The translations under genes were made by a program, and so were the position numbers. From Bacteroidaceae bacterium (GTDB taxonomy: Bacteria; Bacteroidota; Bacteroidia; Bacteroidales; Bacteroidaceae): a stretch of DNA of 7,405 nucleotides. The notes beneath the pieces are model-generated. The model made no database searches, was not told the DNA's origin, and was given only the letters and a program-made list of their open reading frames with translations. The stretch lies in the NCBI GenBank assembly GCA_016284115.1, contig JAEEOD010000361.1, positions 1 to 7,405 on the forward strand, written 5' to 3'. This document shows, in pieces, positions 6,984 through 7,405 of this stretch; position 1 is the stretch's first letter; each line of letters begins with the position of its first letter.

Positions 6984-7097
6984 TTAGTCCAGAGGAGCGG
7001 GATGACCTTCATTGCAATGGTCACACCATTCTGCACGTGCTTCGCTCACATCAAGGCGAGCATCAAGCTCAGCATAAATGCTTTCATTCTGTACCAT
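6984..7097 (-). CDS. Candidate RiPP precursor peptide, 37 residues
   Basis: A short gene from ATG (7095-7097) to TAA (6984-6986). The N-terminal part MVQNESIYAELDARLDVSEA is acidic, helical-looking and leader-like. It is followed by RA and then a distinct C-terminal part, EWCDHCNEGHPAPLD, with one Trp, a CxxC pair, two His and a Pro-rich tail. That division into charged leader and Cys/His/Trp core is what a RiPP precursor looks like. It is the first gene after a long leader region and lies 21 nt upstream of four radical SAM genes and a YcaO gene in the same direction. The upstream DNA is A/T-rich (ATTCTATATTAAT) with no Shine-Dalgarno, as usual in Bacteroidetes. No alternative in-frame start occurs upstream before a stop. 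There is no double-glycine cleavage site; a cut near EARA/EWCD is a guess. It could be a chance frame, but position and composition argue otherwise. Confidence 0.72.
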   Translation of the reverse strand: MVQNESIYAELDARLDVSEARAEWCDHCNEGHPAPLD

Positions 7098-7201
7098 ATT
7101 AATATAGAATTTAAAATTACCCCTACTCTTTTCTGGCTTTTCGGGTTCCGCCGTTATTATCCTAAATTCCGCAGCACTTTAGTTTAACTTTGTTTATAAG
7201 T

Positions 7202-7257
7202 TCCTGAGCAACAAAAAGTTCTTGCTGTGTCAAGCGGCAAAGCCGAGCGGCTCAGGA
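7202..7257 (-). repeat. Long-range inverted repeat enclosing smaller hairpins in the leader
   Basis: TCCTGAGC at 7202-7209 is perfectly complementary to GCTCAGGA at 7250-7257. Inside it lie CGGC-AAA-GCCG (7235-7245), CTTG-6 nt-CAAG (7221-7234) and an alternative AGCAA/TTGCT pairing (7207-7211 with 7222-7226) that competes with the second hairpin. In RNA this would be a closed multi-branched fold between the possible leader peptide and the precursor gene. Mutually exclusive pairings suit an attenuator or structured leader. It does not end in a U-run, so it is not a typical intrinsic terminator. Confidence 0.5.
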
Positions 7258-7316
7258 GTTGGCATGTCAGATTTTTCACTTACCTTAGTGATGCGTTTAA
7301 CAACAAGCAAAATCAT
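7230..7316 (-). CDS. Possible 28-codon leader peptide
   Basis: ATG at 7314-7316, stop TGA at 7230-7232. The product starts MILLVVKRITKVSEKSDM and ends PTPEPLGFAA. The ATG would lie only about 6-8 nt after the predicted transcription start, and the last codons run through the left arm of the 8-bp stem (7250-7257), so ribosome progress could affect folding. No similarity to a RiPP precursor is evident: there are no Cys or Trp and no core-like tail. It may be a regulatory leader peptide, part of a dispersed intergenic repeat, or a chance frame. Confidence 0.3.
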   Translation of the reverse strand: MILLVVKRITKVSEKSDMPTPEPLGFAA

Positions 7317-7327
7317 CAATGACGTGG

Positions 7328-7354
7328 CAAAGGTACAAATGAAATCTGAGAAAA
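7328..7354 (-). promoter_or_regulatory. Probable Bacteroidetes-type promoter (-7 box TACCTTTG)
   Basis: On the minus strand, 7335 to 7328 reads TACCTTTG, an exact match to the Bacteroidetes -7 consensus TAnnTTTG. The -33 element is weak: TTTT at 7354-7351, 15 bases upstream of the -7 box, instead of TTTG. The predicted start of transcription is a few bases downstream, around 7322. It points at the precursor gene and the whole operon. No better promoter is seen between it and 7097. Confidence 0.5.
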
Positions 7355-7379
7355 TCACTCCTTTTGGAGGAATATTTTC
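7350..7379. repeat. Imperfect palindrome over the promoter's upstream element
   Basis: GAAAAT (7350-7355) pairs with ATTTTC (7374-7379), and CTCC (7358-7361) with GGAG (7366-7369) around a TTTT loop. The left arm covers the weak -33 position of the proposed promoter. It could be an operator, or a hairpin at the end of a transcript from the right. The short interior loop is asymmetric (2 and 4 nt), so neither reading is secure. Confidence 0.35.
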
Positions 7380-7405
7380 ATGTGAGAGAGCTTTTTTCCC
7401 GTTTT

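Larger units (their letters stand above)
7098..7405 (-). promoter_or_regulatory. Operon leader region without a large gene
   Basis: About 300 bases upstream of the precursor gene with no long coding frame on either strand. From right to left it holds a palindrome, a Bacteroidetes-type -7 box, a possible 28-codon peptide, a multi-hairpin segment closed by a long-range stem, and an A/T-rich translation start region. If transcription begins near 7322 the untranslated leader of the precursor mRNA would be over 220 nt. I see no cobalamin riboswitch core. The right 70 bases (7336-7405) contain no identifiable end of an upstream gene. Confidence 0.6.

Noticed and set aside
7002..7187. 61-codon plus-strand frame in the leader/precursor region
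   Set aside because: Antisense to the precursor gene, no start context and no family resemblance; the minus-strand 37-codon frame fits the operon much better.
7185..7192. TAACTTTG on the plus strand, matching the -7 box TAnnTTTG
   Set aside because: No TTTG-like element about 19 bases upstream and no plus-strand gene downstream to the window end; likely chance or part of a repeat.
7098..7335. Cobalamin riboswitch before the B12-type radical SAM operon
   Set aside because: No B12-box-like core or characteristic junction could be found in the leader; the visible stems do not match that layout.

Overview
The window looks like a Bacteroidales chromosome segment, most likely Prevotella/Segatella-like. 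Base composition is moderately AT-rich, and Shine-Dalgarno sequences are absent or weak in front of the starts, with A/T-rich stretches instead. There is one good match to the Bacteroidetes -7 promoter box (TAnnTTTG). The genus is inference only. All convincing genes are on the minus strand, so the story reads from right to left.

Positions 7405 to 7098 form a non-coding leader. It holds a probable promoter (TACCTTTG at 7328-7335), a palindrome over its upstream part (7350-7379), a possible 28-codon leader peptide (7230-7316) and a long-range stem (7202-7209 with 7250-7257). Next comes a 37-codon gene (6984-7097) whose product ends EWCDHCNEGHPAPLD. It looks like the precursor of a ribosomally made, post-translationally modified peptide (RiPP).

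A tightly packed row of maturation genes follows: a radical SAM/SPASM enzyme (5817-6962), a cobalamin-binding-type radical SAM enzyme (4459-5820), a second SPASM enzyme with an N-terminal extension (3120-4475), a 73-residue protein of unknown family (2884-3105) and a YcaO-family enzyme (1168-2868). A third SPASM radical SAM gene (98-1168) is interrupted by one in-frame TGA at 704-706. Last is the start of a probable M42-type metallopeptidase (1-86, cut by the window edge). Several stop/start codons overlap (4, 17 and 1 nt) and other gaps are 11-21 nt, so this is almost certainly one operon.

Together the genes read as a RiPP biosynthetic cluster of unusual composition. A short Cys/His/Trp-containing peptide would be acted on by up to four radical SAM enzymes plus a YcaO enzyme (backbone amide activation: thioamide, azoline or amidine), then trimmed by a peptidase. 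I do not recognise it as a described RiPP class. No transporter, E1-like/Ocin-ThiF partner, TfuA or discrete RiPP recognition protein is visible. The most striking single feature is the in-frame TGA, which falls just before a Pro-Ile-Met-Lys-Gln-Asn stretch where related radical SAM proteins often carry Cys.
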